A stretch of DNA of 64,000 nt from Spongilla lacustris (Eukaryota; Porifera; Demospongiae; Spongillida; Spongillidae). Position 1 is the stretch's first letter. Every line of letters begins with the position of its first letter. This document shows, piece after piece, positions 25,136 to 35,946 of the stretch. The notes below the pieces were generated by a model. The model worked only from the letters and a program-made list of their open reading frames with translations. It searched no databases and had not been told where the DNA came from. The translations under genes and the position numbers were made by a program. The stretch spans positions 15,128,331-15,192,330 of the forward strand of contig OX442415.1 in NCBI GenBank assembly GCA_949361645.1, read 5' to 3'.

Positions 25136-25603
25136 GATGTACGGTAAGAAGAGATGGTAATGTGTTATTTTGACCGTTCATATAGAAAACTTATTAACCT
25201 GTTGTGCTTGTGACTTCACACCAGTACTCGTATATTCTGTTTTAAAATTGAATCAATAGTAAGTGCCGGCTTCATTCTCACAGGAGAGTTCTTACCGTCA
25301 GGAATGTCGTCCTTGTTGGAAAATACTTCGCCGTTCTCACGTATATCAGCCTTATCGGTATCCTCGTGTAGCTACGTGGGAGCTTATTGATATGACATCA
25401 TCATTGATGATCGCAAACCTTGTGGGACTGGAGACGGGCATCAGCAAACAAGGCAAGCAGCGTCACAAGAAGATACAGTTCCTTCAGCATTCTTGATCGA
25501 ATTAAGTGCAGAAATGCAAGTTACCTTCTACATGCGTTATTTATATGCATTGTATGATGTAATGGGAAAAAACAATATTTTCATGTACTTATATGTACTT
25601 CCT
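25136..25603. other. Unique spacer with a possible exon-like stretch
   Basis: After tctcacag at 25277-25284, one plus-strand frame reads TVRNVVLVGKYFAVLTYISL, which would be a membrane-spanning helix, before a stop at about 25366. I cannot place it in a family, and a chance open frame is as likely. Confidence 0.25.
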
Positions 25604-25926
25604 TGTCAGGGAAGCCAGGCAGTCCTAAGGTCCGGAGTGCAACGATTGAGAGACAGTAACCTGTCAACAATTAAGGCTGCATTCAGAAGGTTGAACTAAA
25701 GTGTTGTAATACGAACTTGAGGTTAAAGTTAGTCATGCACGTATTGTTGATATGTGTATGTATGTATAAGCATGCATGCACGTATGTTGAAAAGATAGAT
25801 GAACATGATGATGATGAGAGTTCTCTGAGTTATTGGCCTGCATTAATGTATACTGCTGCAGTGTAGTATAGTTGGGTGGTCTACAGCGTCGGCACGATAG
25901 CACGCGTTACTATACGGTCCTCTACA
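25604..25926 (+). repeat. 5-prime LTR
   Basis: 323 bp. It aligns to the 3-prime LTR with only three substitutions, but with five insertions of 4, 4, 4, 16 and 2 bp, all in this copy. Confidence 0.9.
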
Positions 25927-26036
25927 TTTGGTGGCAGCGGTGGGATCGTGAGCCGTTAGATAGCTTTCTGACTCTAGACACGTTGAGCGACGGTGTATGA
26001 CAACCCGTTCCGGTCGATCATTTCGAGCAGGCGGGA

Positions 26037-26399
26037 TGTCGGAATAAGCGCTGCAGGACATGCTGCAGACGAGAAGAAGAACGCGTACAGCGCGAGAGAG
26101 AGAGATTGCAGAAGAAGGGAGGCGTCGAGAAAGAGAAGCGGGAGAGAAAGCCGAGGAAATGAGAGCACAGATGGAAAAGCTCATGAGAATCGTTGAAGAA
26201 AGGTCCGCTTCATCATCGAAGGGGGCTACTGAACTAAGCGTGAAGCTGGTCGCTCTGATGGAGCGCGACGATATTGAGTCGTATCTGGTGACTTTCGAAA
26301 GAATCATGACAGCGCACAAGGTAGACAAGGGACGATGGCCTCACTACCTTGCTCCACAGCTGACGGGAAAAGCTCAATTGGCTTTCGCTGCATTGCCGG
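26037..26399 (+). pseudogene. gag, N-terminal part
   Basis: The frame opens at ATG 26037 but meets TAA three codons later. It reopens at ATG 26061 with a basic coiled-coil-like stretch, then MERDDIESYLVTFERIMTAH and LAPQLTGKAQLAF, which match the retrotransposon gag capsid region (the same fold as vertebrate SCAN domains). The frame is cut by the hAT element at 26400 and resumes at 28316. Confidence 0.8.
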
Positions 26400-27256
26400 C
26401 AGTGATGCCGCGGCCAGCACGGACCGTCCGTGACCGTATTCATTTGACGGTTTTTGACGGCCGACCGTGACCGTGACCGGGAAGCTTACCGATCACGTGA
26501 TTAAACCGTGAAAAATAATTGGCCGTCAAATTTATTTGCTGGCCGTCCGTGGCCGTCAGAACTTTTGACGGTCCATTAAGCCTATTCACGTCACTAGCGT
26601 CACGTGCAGTGGATTTTTTCCCTGCGTGGCAAATGTCGTCTTTCCAAGAACCTTTGAGGATAGATAAGCCACCTAATAGCGCGGTGAAGTTTGCAGCAAA
26701 CCCGACTGTCACCAACACGTGGCTATGGAACCATTTTATTATTTACGTTGTCCCCCTCGCCATGACATAGTCTCGTCCCCAGCCTGATATGTATTCGTAA
26801 TATGCGATGTAATCCATCCGCTGCTGCCGAATGTGGGTCTGGGGACGCGACTTGCCATGATTATGCGTTATCGCGTGGATTCCACGTGCGAGCGAGTTTT
26901 CTCCCAGTTGAGACTCCATTGTGAAGATGGAGGATGGATCCAGCCAGGATTGAATCTGTTCTCTTTCTCAGCTGCAATAAAGCCTTTAGTTAATTGAATA
27001 TGTTCTTTCACACTTGTTCTGCTATGGCTACACTGATGAACCATTTCTATTGATATGTGCATGCCAAACTTCTATAGCATAAATAATTTAATGACCGTCC
27101 GTGACCGTATTGAAATTTTGACGGCTGACGGCCAGCCGTGTACGTGACCGTATTGAAATCATACGGTCCATCTTTGACCGTGAACGTTACCGTCTATATC
27201 CAAACGGCCAGCCGTGAACGTGACTGGATTGTTAAAAGCTGGCCGCGGCATCACTG
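26400..27256. mobile_element. 857-bp hAT-type MITE nested in gag
   Basis: The ends CAGTGATGCCGCGGCCAGC and GCTGGCCGCGGCATCACTG are perfect inverted repeats of the same family as the 11-kb composite. Flanking 8-mers attgccgg (26392-26399) and attgcagg (27257-27264) differ at one base. The right 8-mer overlaps the left target duplication of the adjacent Ginger-type element, so this insertion came after that one. It carries one GTCTCGT-family MITE (26770-26851) and many GACCGT motifs. Confidence 0.9.
26770..26851. mobile_element. GTCTCGT-family MITE, second copy
   Basis: Ends GTCTCGTCCCCAG and CTGGGGACGCGAC, with TA on the left and TT on the right. It is nested inside the hAT-type MITE. Confidence 0.7.
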
Positions 27257-27264
27257 ATTGCAGG

Positions 27265-27381
27265 TGTGGGAGGGCGGATTGTCCCCCCGTGCAGAATGTC
27301 CCCCCGGACATTCTGCACTAGGGCACAATGCCCCCCCGGACATTCTGCACTAGGGCAAACTGTCCCCCACCAGGGTAAAAT

Positions 27382-27415
<34 letters not shown>

Positions 27416-28315
27416 ACAATCCATACTTGGCCGCAATGTCCTACCTATATAGGATAACAAAGGCAATTATAAACGTCCAACAGGCTGGTTTTTAACAAAG
27501 ACCCGTCCTTATATAGCGTAAAAACCATCCTGCCCGGATTGTGCGTCCAGGATGGGAATACATGTGGTTCTACCCGAATGTTGAAGCAATAATTCAATTC
27601 ATACGTCAACATTCGACAAAAACCCTCCAAGTAAGGTTTTTACACTATTCCCACCCTGGACGCAGGATGCATGGTTTTTAGTCTGGGTACCCGCGACTGA
27701 TCGGTTGTACTATCACGCAACAGATGAACTGACGATGGGATAGCCTTTCCTGAGATATGTCAGGCGGTGCACGCAGTGTGAAGCTGTGTTTATGTGACAT
27801 TACTTTTCAGGCTATATGATCCTCAATCTCTCATACTCATCTGATGAGATTTCAGCCATGAAGAATATCAATCGCCACTCCGTAAGGAATTTTAATAATG
27901 AATGTGTTCGTGTATATATGTGTGTGTGCTTTGACGACACGGAAAGGATTAGAGCTGTGTATTCGGGAATTTAATACTAAAATTCTAAATGTTCTTGTAT
28001 GTGTGTCAGTATTGGTTTCAATGAGCATTTCAAGCGGCGGAACGACATGCATGCAGCTTTGGCGACGGTTAGGAGCTACTGAGTAATGGCGTCAACGCGA
28101 TCCCGTGTACTGCCGTAAAAGTTTCCCAGCCTTGTCATAGATGAAATAAAATGTTATGAGGAGGGACATTTTACCCTGGAGGGGGACAGTTTGCCCTAGT
28201 GTAGATTGTCCGGGGGGACATTGTACACTAGTGCAGAATGTCCGGGGGGACATTGTACACTAGTGCAAAACGTCCGGGGTGACAAATTTTAGGGGTGACA
28301 TTGGGCACTACGACA
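27265..28315. mobile_element. 1,051-bp non-autonomous Ginger-type element nested in gag
   Basis: It starts TGT and ends ACA with long imperfect inverted ends built of GGACATTCTGCACTAGGG- and AATGTCCCCCC-type modules. It is flanked by cagg (27261-27264) and ccgg (28316-28319), a 4-bp CCGG target duplication with one later change. The TGT start, 4-bp duplication and tgtcc-rich termini match the element at 29354-31472. There is no coding region; a poly-C tract lies at 27386-27413. If both insertions here are removed with one target copy each, the two gag parts meet in the same frame. Confidence 0.8.
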
Positions 28316-28951
28316 CCGGTGTCAGATTCAGCGGACTACGATGCGATCAAGACAGCGGTCCTCGTCCGGTACGACATCAATGAGGATTCGTATAAAAATC
28401 GTTTTCGGTCGTCGAAGCGGAAGGAAGGAGAAACGAATAGAGAGTTTGGTGTAAGGATGATGGACTCGTTAACCAAGTGGCTCAAGGAGCACAAGACGGT
28501 CGACCAGGTTCATCAGGTGTTGGGAATAGAGCAGTTCCTAAGCTCGCTACCTGTGGAAAAGAGATTGTGGCTGGTGGAGCGGAAGCCGAAGACATGCCTT
28601 CAAGCTGGCGAGTGGCTCGATGAGTATGAGCAGGCGAGGAGGCAAGATGTCAGACTTCTCAAGCCGAGGGACAAGGCTCCAGGGAAGGAATCCGGTGAAG
28701 GAGACGGGGACGCTGGTCCGAGGGAGTCCCAACCCGAATATAGGAGCCCACAGCGACAGTTATACCCATGCAGATGTTACAATTGTCACAAGATGGGCCA
28801 TGTGGCGAGCAGATGCCCGAGCTACGTTCTTTGGAGGGCGGGCAAAGCAGTCCAAAGTGAAGGAAGGACACTCGCTGGTATGGAAGACAGGCTACGTGGA
28901 AGGAAGAGAAGTAAAAGACATTGTTCTATATATAGATACCGGTGCAGCTAG
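28316..28951 (+). pseudogene. gag, C-terminal part with zinc knuckle
   Basis: The capsid region continues (YDAIKTAVLVRYDINEDSYK), then a long charged stretch and the CCHC knuckle CRCYNCHKMGHVASRC (C-x2-C-x4-H-x4-C) at about 28770-28817. Knuckles of this type bind the element RNA during particle assembly. After the knuckle the gag frame loses meaning and the protease continues in another frame, so a frameshift, or a programmed one, lies near 28815. Confidence 0.85.
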
Positions 28952-29353
28952 GACATTAGTGCGAGACGATCTGGTGCCTAGGAACAAGTTTCTGAAGAAA
29001 TGCGTGGCAGTATGTACAATGTGTACATGGCGACAAGGTCTCTTCAAAGTAGAAGTGGTAGTTGACGGCAAGAGCTACCTGGTGGAGGCTGCCGTAGTGA
29101 AGAAGCTACCGAAGTCAGTTCTACTCGGAAGAGATGTTCCGGAACTGGTGCGCATTGGTAACCCAGAGGAGGCGTTGGCAGCTATGACACGGGCTCAAGC
29201 CAAGCGGAAGAGAGAAGAGGAAGAAAGTGAATTGGAAAAGGAGAAATTTGACACCAGTGCCTGAGACGGTCAAGGAAAAGTTGCTTCCTGGACCTGTAGG
29301 ACCCGAAGACGACGGGTTGGAGAGAAGTACGGTTATTGAACCTGGACAGCCGG
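28816..29353 (+). pseudogene. Aspartic protease region of pol
   Basis: The frame from about 28816 to the stop at 29262 reads KDIVLYIDTGAARTLVRDDL, containing the DTG(A) active site of retropepsins, followed by a KSVLLGRDVPEL flap-side segment. The enzyme would process the Gag-Pol polyprotein. A stop (after DTSA) precedes the Ginger insertion by about 90 bp. Confidence 0.8.
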
Positions 29354-29451
29354 TGTAATAGGATTACGTGTCCGCCGTATAGGCTGTCCGGCCGCGGACA
29401 ATGTATCCTAGATTGTCCGCCGGACTCCCTATCCTAGGATACGCTGTCCCC

Positions 29452-30518
29452 CTACGGACATTCCTTCCTAGGATTATCGGTCCGCTTTAGGATTACCTGT
29501 CCCCCCCCCCTCCTTCCCCCGCCACAGGCAATGTATGCATACAAGCGCCATGTGCACATGTGGACTCCTGTATATAAACAGTTTCTGTGCAAATACCAAA
29601 CACTGCAGCATGTTGCCCACGGCATATATACAAGTGAGCATATACAAAGGACGCATATGCTATTATCCGTGTCCACTAATTCAAACAGCGGCCAGTTCTT
29701 TTCGGGTTGTTCCTTTTTTACAAGACTTGCAGTACCAAACAAACATCCTTTCAGTCCACGCCCTGCGAGGTATAGCTTTTCACAAGCTTGGTGTATCCAT
29801 TCTTTGCATTGGGAACACTGGATCATTTTTCCTTTCTCAGGCATACAACAGTGATATATAACAGAAATTTTGTCTTCAACATATGAGACCTCAGACAGTG
29901 CTACAGTACTAGGAAATGGGCTCATTTTGCTCTCTTGACAACACTTTACCAAATGAGCTCTCATTTTCGTACTGCATGCTAGCATACTGAATAGTACAGA
30001 CATCATCACCATCGCATATATGCTGGTTGCATATGCAGTGGCAAGGAGGCCACAATCTGACATATTCTTCTGCTTATGCACCTTCATGCATTAATCTGGC
30101 AGTTATGCAGTGCTCACCACTGCACAGTAGAGCACATATTTGATCTTTGGTGAAGTCTGTCAGTGTTTCATATAAACTGTCATAGAAATTTATACAACAA
30201 GCTAGTCCAACTGTAGAAATTGTTACCCAGTAATTGTTTCCATTAAACAGAAAATGGATGAACTCAGTACGCATGCATGATGTCAAATGATAACAAGTGT
30301 AGTGTTTTGAAACCCCTTGGTTATTGAGCAAACTTTGTGCAACATTGATTATTTCATCATTCAGCCATCCACTCTCTGCCACAATCATGTTGTGATGGCT
30401 CCTGTAAAGCTGAATTCCTGCAATCTTCAACCACTTGTCTTCATGATCTTGATCTTCTAAGTCAGAGCACAATGACAGTTCTTCATCTGAAACATTTTCA
30501 ATCTCTTCACCAGTGCCT
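29452..30518 (-). pseudogene. Ulp1-type cysteine protease plus PHD finger from the Ginger element
   Basis: From an acceptor at about 30519 the minus strand reads a C48/Ulp1 fold: SGWLNDEIINVAQSLLNNQG, NNYWVTIS, NFYDSLYE and then KNMSDCGLLATAYATS with the nucleophilic cysteine (codon near 30053). The His usually preceding Trp is replaced (NYW). Two frames must be joined, because a 4-base duplication (atgcatga, near 30080) shifts the frame between YDSL and the Cys block. Downstream CCMPEKGKMIQCSQCKEWIH, then QACEK, is a PHD zinc finger (29850-29780). Such proteases process SUMO-like proteins in cells; their role in transposons is unknown. Confidence 0.75.
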
Positions 30519-30799
30519 GCATGGATAATGTACAAACACTTGATTTGTGAGGCAATTTGAGTGGAATTACTTAGTATAATAATCTACCATGACATTGCTG
30601 AGTACCAGATGCAACAAGACATGGCTTAAACTGACACAAACAGGAATCACATACCATTTGGAGACATTTTAGTATCAAGTACCCATTGGCACAGTGTGTC
30701 TAAGTCTGATGAAGTCATCAGGAAGAATATTTCATCCATTATTACAATATGCTTGATATAGAAGTGATTTTGCTGACTTTTAACCAGTAGGTCTAGAGT

Positions 30800-31224
30800 G
30801 GTACATTTTTCACAAAAGCCAAATTCGGACGTGACACCTTCTTCTTGAAATCAGCAAACTGGTCATACAATGCTTCATTAACTATAACGCGACCGAAGTG
30901 ACCGCCACCTGCACGTAGAAAAGAATGAATATATGAGTACATGCATGTATAGTTACATGTAACAAACTAACCAATCTTCTCGTCGTGGCACGATCGCATG
31001 ACCTTGAGCTGATTATCCTTGTCCACTATCCACTGCTTTCCTTCTTTTCGCAACTCGTCCTTTTGAAACAGTAGACCATCTTTTACCAAGAACAACGCAG
31101 CACTTCTGATCGTTTTCTTTTCATCCTTTGTTGCTTCTTCGCGATACGCGCCTTCGAGTAAGTACTTATAAATGTCGTTGTACAACAGCGCCTCCGCTGT
31201 AATATTCTTGTCCTCACTAACGCT
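30800..31224 (-). pseudogene. Ginger integrase N-terminal zinc-binding region
   Basis: The frame starts with GTG at 31227 and contains AALFLVKDGLLFQKDELRKE followed by a SCHDEKIG segment and, past a possible splice or frame break, GGHFGRVIVNEALYDQF. The Cys pair CEKC lies at 30800-30814 in another frame. Together these give the H-H-C-C pattern of retroviral-type integrase fingers. The catalytic DDE part is missing. Confidence 0.65.
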
Positions 31225-31476
31225 CACCTTTGACTCTTAGATACGACGGCACGTGTTTGAACGGAAGTGATCCGTAGTATACGGAGTCACCCGTCGGCTT
31301 ATTATTATAATCTGAACTGCTGGACCTATGGAGAACTTCAGATCAAAGACACAAATGTATCTGCATGTGTCGATGGTGGGGGGACAGTCTATCCTAAAGG
31401 GGAACAATGTATCCTACGATACATTGTCCGTAGGCGGACAAGCTATCCGGGGGGACAGACTATCCTGTTACACCGG

Positions 31477-32870
31477 AGGATACCAATCCCCCGAAGGACG
31501 GAGCAGTGGAGATCATCGTTAACGATGGTGATCTGGGAGTCGATGAGAAGGACTTACGGGAGTTGCAACAGGAGGATGAGACCCTGGGAGCTGTACGAGA
31601 GTCCACAAAGCAACCGTCGAAAGCTGGGAACTACTGGTTTTATGAAGAAGACGGTCTTCTTTATCGTCATTGGCACCCAAGAGAGGAAGGAGAGGAGTTC
31701 GGCATCGAGCAACTGATCATCCCGAAGCAACATCGGGAGGCTGTTCTCAGGTTGGCTCATGAGATACCACTTGCAGGACATTTGGGGAAGAAAAAGACAG
31801 TTGAGCGAATCTTGCAACTATTCTACTGGCCGACATTGTATCGGGATGTAGCGGAATGGTGCAGAACATGTGAGCAGTGCCAGAAACATTCAGCAGTCAA
31901 GAATCTTCGAGCACCCTTAGTTCCACTACCAGTGATTGAGGAGCCGTTTACGAGGATTGCCATGGATATTGTCGGGCCTTTGCCGCGAAGTAGCACAGGA
32001 AACAAGTACATACTTGTTGTGTGCGATTATGCTACTCGCTACCCTGAAGCAATACCCATGAGGACAGTCGATGCTGAGCATGTGGCAGAGGAGCTGGTGA
32101 CTATGTTCGCACGTGTCGGAGTGCCGAGGGAAATCCTAACGGACCAAGGGACAAACTTCATGTCCAAATTATTGGCTGAGCTGTACAACCTGCTGCACAT
32201 ACATCCAATAAGAACCAGCCCTTACCACCCGCAGACGGACGGTCTTGTCGAAAGGTTTAATGGAACATTGAAATCTATGCTTCGCAAGACTGCACTGGAG
32301 GGGAAAGACTGGGACAAACTACTGCCGTATCTGCTGTTTGCCTACCGAGAAGTACCGCAGGCAACTACAGGCTTCTCCCCATTTGAGTTGATGTATGGGC
32401 GACATGTAAGAGGGCCGCTCGACATACTGAAGGAAACCTGGAAGGCTAGCAAGCGTAGTGGTGAAAGCGTCATATCCTACGTCTTGACGGTACAGCAGAA
32501 GCCTGCCATGATGTCGGAGCTAGTCAGTGAAAACTGCAAGGATGCTCAGATGACGCAGAAAAGATGGTATGATCAGAGTGCAAGGAAGAGGGAATTCATG
32601 GAGGGAGACCAGGTGATAGTTCTACTGCCCACTGTGACCAACAAACTTATGGCGAAATGGCAAGGGCCTTATTGTGTCAAAGCCAAAGTTACACCGGTGA
32701 CGTATGAAATTGACATGAGTGACAAGAAGAAGTGGCAGCGAATATTCCACGTCAACATGTTGAAGGGATGGAATACTCCTACGACGGTGTGTTTAGCAGC
32801 TGAAGAAATGGAAGATGGGGAAGAAATCCCATTGTGGAAGGAGGAATCGGAGGAGCCGAAGATAAACGAA
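31477..32870 (+). pseudogene. Retrotransposon integrase (upstream of RT)
   Basis: After the Ginger insertion the pol frame reads an H2C2 finger (HEIPLAGHLGKKKTVER through CRTCEQCQKH). Next comes the rve core with the three acidic residues in RIAMDIVGPLP, REILTDQGTNF and HPQTDGLVERFNG, then a GPY/F module (KWQGPYCVKAKVTPVTYEID). The whole segment is open with no lesion. The enzyme would insert the cDNA. It sits before reverse transcriptase, unlike canonical gypsy elements. Confidence 0.9.
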
Positions 32871-34264
32871 AAGCTAACACAGAAGCAGAAGAAAGAGTTG
32901 GATGCGTTAAGGACTGAATTTGGAGATGTAATGAGCGATCTTCCAGGCAAGACAGAATTGGTGGAACGCAGGATTGAGACTGGAGATGCAAAACCAGTGA
33001 GGTTACCACCATATCGTTTACCTCATGCCTATCGGGACATCATTAAGAAGGAGCTGGAGGAGATGGAGAAGTATGGCATCATTGAAAAATCATCGAGTGA
33101 CTGGTCATCTCCGATAGTGCTGGTAAAAAAAGAAAGATGGAACATTGCGTTTCTGCATTGATTTCCGTAGACTTTACAGCGTTTCTAAGACTGATGCATA
33201 TCCAATGCCCCGTGTTGATGATCTGCTCGACCAGTTGGGACAAGCAAGGTTCATCAGTACGTTAGACCTCACTAAAGGATATTGGCAAGTGGAGAAGACA
33301 GCCCAAGCGAAAACGGCATTCAGGACTCCCTTTGGATTATACCAGTTCCGAAGGATGCCCTTTGGATTACAGGGAGCGCCTTCAACCTTTCAGAGGATGA
33401 TGGACAGCCTGCTGGTAGGAATGCAAGACTTTGCAGCTGCCTACTTAGATGATTTGGTCATTATCAGCCGCAGTTGGCCGGAGCACCTGTTACACCTTAG
33501 GCGAGTGCTGCAAAAGCTGTGGGAAGCTGATCTTACAGTGAAGCAGAAAAAGTGTCAACTAGCGATGTCACGATGCTCATACCTTGGTCATGTGGTAGGG
33601 GAGGGGCTCGTGCGACCTGAACATTCCAAGGTTGATTCAGTGAAGCAGTTCCAGGTACCCACTACAAAGTCCGATGTAAGAACTTTCCTCGGACTAACTG
33701 GATATTACAGAAAGTTCATCCAAGAGTATGCTGAAATCGCTGCCCCATTGACAGATTTGACGAGAAAGAACGCTCCAAACCATGTGCAGTGGACTGAAGA
33801 GTGCGACGGTGCCTTCAACAGACTGAAGGACTGTCTATGTTGCGAGCCGATTTTGAGATCTCCCGACTTCTCCCTAACGTTTGTACTACAAACAGATGCC
33901 TCCGGACGGGCCATTGGAGCTGTGTTGAGCCAATTTGGTGGAGACGATGAAGAGCACCCGGTTGCGTACTATAGCAGAAAGCTACTGCCTAGAGAGGAAA
34001 AATACTCCACAGTGGAAAAAGAATGTTTGGCGATTATCCTGGGTATCCAGACGTTTCGGGTGTACCTACTGGGTCGTCCCTTCGTGATACAGACTGACCA
34101 TCGGTCACTGGAATGGCTTGATCGCCTCAAAGAGAATAACGGGAGACTGACTCGCTGGAGCCTGGCTCTTCAACCGTATCAATACTCCGTCCAGTATCGG
34201 ACTGGTCAAAAAACGGAAATGCTGACGAGCTATCCCGGTACTTTGTTGACGCGACTAGTGAGTC
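32871..34264 (+). pseudogene. Reverse transcriptase and RNase H of the LTR element
   Basis: RT begins in the integrase frame (KPVRLPPYRLPHAYRDIIKK through SSPIVLVKK). It continues one frame over after a run of seven A at 33125-33131, where one A appears to be extra. RT motifs include LRFCIDFRRL, TLDLTKGYWQV, MPFGLQGAPSTFQRMM and the catalytic YLDD. RNase H follows with LQTDASGRAIGAVL, TVEKECLAI and QTDHRSLEWL. The frame runs to the purine tract before the 3-prime LTR. Apart from the single homopolymer shift it is intact. Confidence 0.9.
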
Positions 34265-34284
34265 GAAGGAGGAAGTGGAAGGAG

Positions 34285-34577
34285 TGTCAGGGAAGCCAGC
34301 CAGTCCTAAGGTCCGGAGTGCAACGATTGAGAGACAGTAACCTGTCAACAAGGCTGCATTCAGAAGGTTGAACTAAAGTGTTGTAATACGAACTTGAGGT
34401 TAAAGTTAGTCACGTATTGTTGATATGTGTATGTATATATAAGCATGCACGTATGTTGAAAAGATAGATGAAGTTCTCTGAGTTATTGGCCTGCATTAAT
34501 GTATACTGCTGCAGTGTAGTATAGTTGGGTGGTCTACAGCGTCGGCACGTTAGCACGTTACTATACGGTCCTCTACA
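34285..34577 (+). repeat. 3-prime LTR
   Basis: 293 bp, TGTCAGGG to CTCTACA. It is shorter than the 5-prime LTR by five small indels totalling 30 bp, with three substitutions. Confidence 0.9.
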
Positions 34578-35392
34578 ATCCTGCATTGCTATAATAGTAT
34601 GTATGGTGACATAGCCATTATACTGACATTCCTTTCCCATATTACAGCAGTTGGGAGTATTTCTTAAAATGTATGATTTGATGCGGTTGCCCAACAATAC
34701 TCACCACAAAATTTGTTGCATGACTTTTGCATCTTTGAATTTGACTGTGTTTTTAACATCAATCTTCTGTCATGTGAGTTGGCACCTTACCTATTATTCA
34801 GTTGATTCAAAAACTTAAGGAATGTATTGGGAAACAAAACACACTACAAGGCAAGTGGTGATGTGTGAACTCACTTCTGGAAAGAGGACTTTGTACTAAT
34901 ATATAATATAATATATATAATTATATAAATCCAAGCAGACTAGTAGTAGTAGTAGTGCCCATTTAAGAAAACAAATGTTCTTGCTACATTGAAATGATAT
35001 GTGAATATGTACGAGTACATCCTACAATGAAGCATCAACACTTGGAAAGACCTGTAGGATAACTACTATGCTACTAACCAAGTGATCTGGTAAGATTGGC
35101 CCATACTCATGTTGCCATGGCAACATATTACACTCCTTTACCATTGGCTTATTCACATTGCCATGGTACCAGAGCACAAGTGATTGAAAGCAAATTGAAG
35201 TTGTATATTTACTATGTAGACTGCCACATTGGTTAGTAGCACTCACAAGACATGAAGGAAATCCATGCGAGTTTTCATTCTGACTATGGGGCAAGGGATA
35301 GGATTTCAGTGACATAGTTGCCTAGCTATATATACATTATATAATTATAATTATATATATAATTATATATATATATGAGTACCTAATACTGT

Positions 35393-35695
35393 TGTCATGG
35401 AGCAAAGCTAAGCATGACGAGAGTGAAGAGTGTGACCCTATGAATAGGTGCCAGGGTGCAGAATGCAAGGAGGGCAGATTGATGAAAGGGGGTCCATACT
35501 CTGAAAGGATGATGGTGAACTCATCTGTGTCACCTGTGACTAGGAGCAGCAGGGTATAAAAGGAGAGCTAGAGAGCGAGAGGAGAGGGTGGATCACGTGC
35601 AATGTGTGTGCATGTGGTCTTAAAGATAAAGAGTGACAGTTAAATTGTCTCGTTGGTGTGCGCGAGCTACGCGGTGGCGAAGCGGGTCCATAACA
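35393..35695 (+). mobile_element. Solo LTR with 5-bp target duplication
   Basis: 303 bp from TGTCATGGAGC to CATAACA, flanked by actgt on both sides (35388-35392 and 35696-35700). It contains a TATA box (gggtataaaaggag) near 35554. There is no coding sequence or second LTR, so it probably arose by LTR-LTR recombination. It is unrelated to the LTRs at 25.6 and 34.3 kb. Confidence 0.85.
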
Positions 35696-35946
35696 ACTGT
35701 GCATGATATGCTACATGGGTCATAGCCCTCAGTTTAGAACTAATGTAACTTGTACATTGCATGGGTCAAACCAAGAAGCTGGACACTTGAGACACTTCAT
35801 TCCAGTTCCATAAGATCGTTTAATCTACCAGGATATGGAGTTTTGTACCTTGGTATAGAATTTCTTATTTCTTTGACTACAAGATCCCGGCATCAAGGCA
35901 TAGGCAGCTGATGTAATCCAATTGAAGGGCAATAAAATTAAACTAG

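Larger units (their letters stand above)
29354..31472 (-). mobile_element. 2.1-kb Ginger1-like DNA transposon nested in pol
   Basis: The ends TGTAATAGGATTACGTGTCC and GGACAGACTATCCTGTTACA form an imperfect inverted repeat that continues as tgtccgc- and acaatgtatcc-type modules. ccgg flanks both sides (29350-29353 and 31473-31476). TGT ends with a 4-bp duplication, an integrase H2C2 finger, a Ulp1-type protease and a PHD finger are the combination described for Ginger1 transposons, whose integrase is related to that of gypsy elements. The integrase catalytic core is not visible between the finger and the protease, so the copy is defective. Confidence 0.8.
25604..34577 (+). mobile_element. Ty3/gypsy-class LTR retrotransposon, Gmr1-like domain order, with nested insertions
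   Basis: Two LTRs beginning TGTCAGGGAAGCC and ending CTCTACA bracket gag, protease, integrase, reverse transcriptase and RNase H, in that order. Flanks are ttcct and atcct, a nearly intact 5-bp target duplication. A purine-rich tract (34265-34284) precedes the 3-prime LTR, and tggtggcagcggtggga after the 5-prime LTR is the probable primer-binding region. Integrase upstream of reverse transcriptase is the reverse of the usual Ty3/gypsy order and is the defining trait of Gmr1-type elements. Three later insertions (26400-27256, 27265-28315 and 29354-31472) account for 4 kb. There is one frameshift between gag and protease and another in the reverse transcriptase, so the copy is inactive. Confidence 0.85.

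Noticed and set aside
25263..25496. 77-codon plus-strand frame near the satellite
   Set aside because: No family resemblance. An overlapping frame gives a membrane-helix-like stretch that is equally unsupported.
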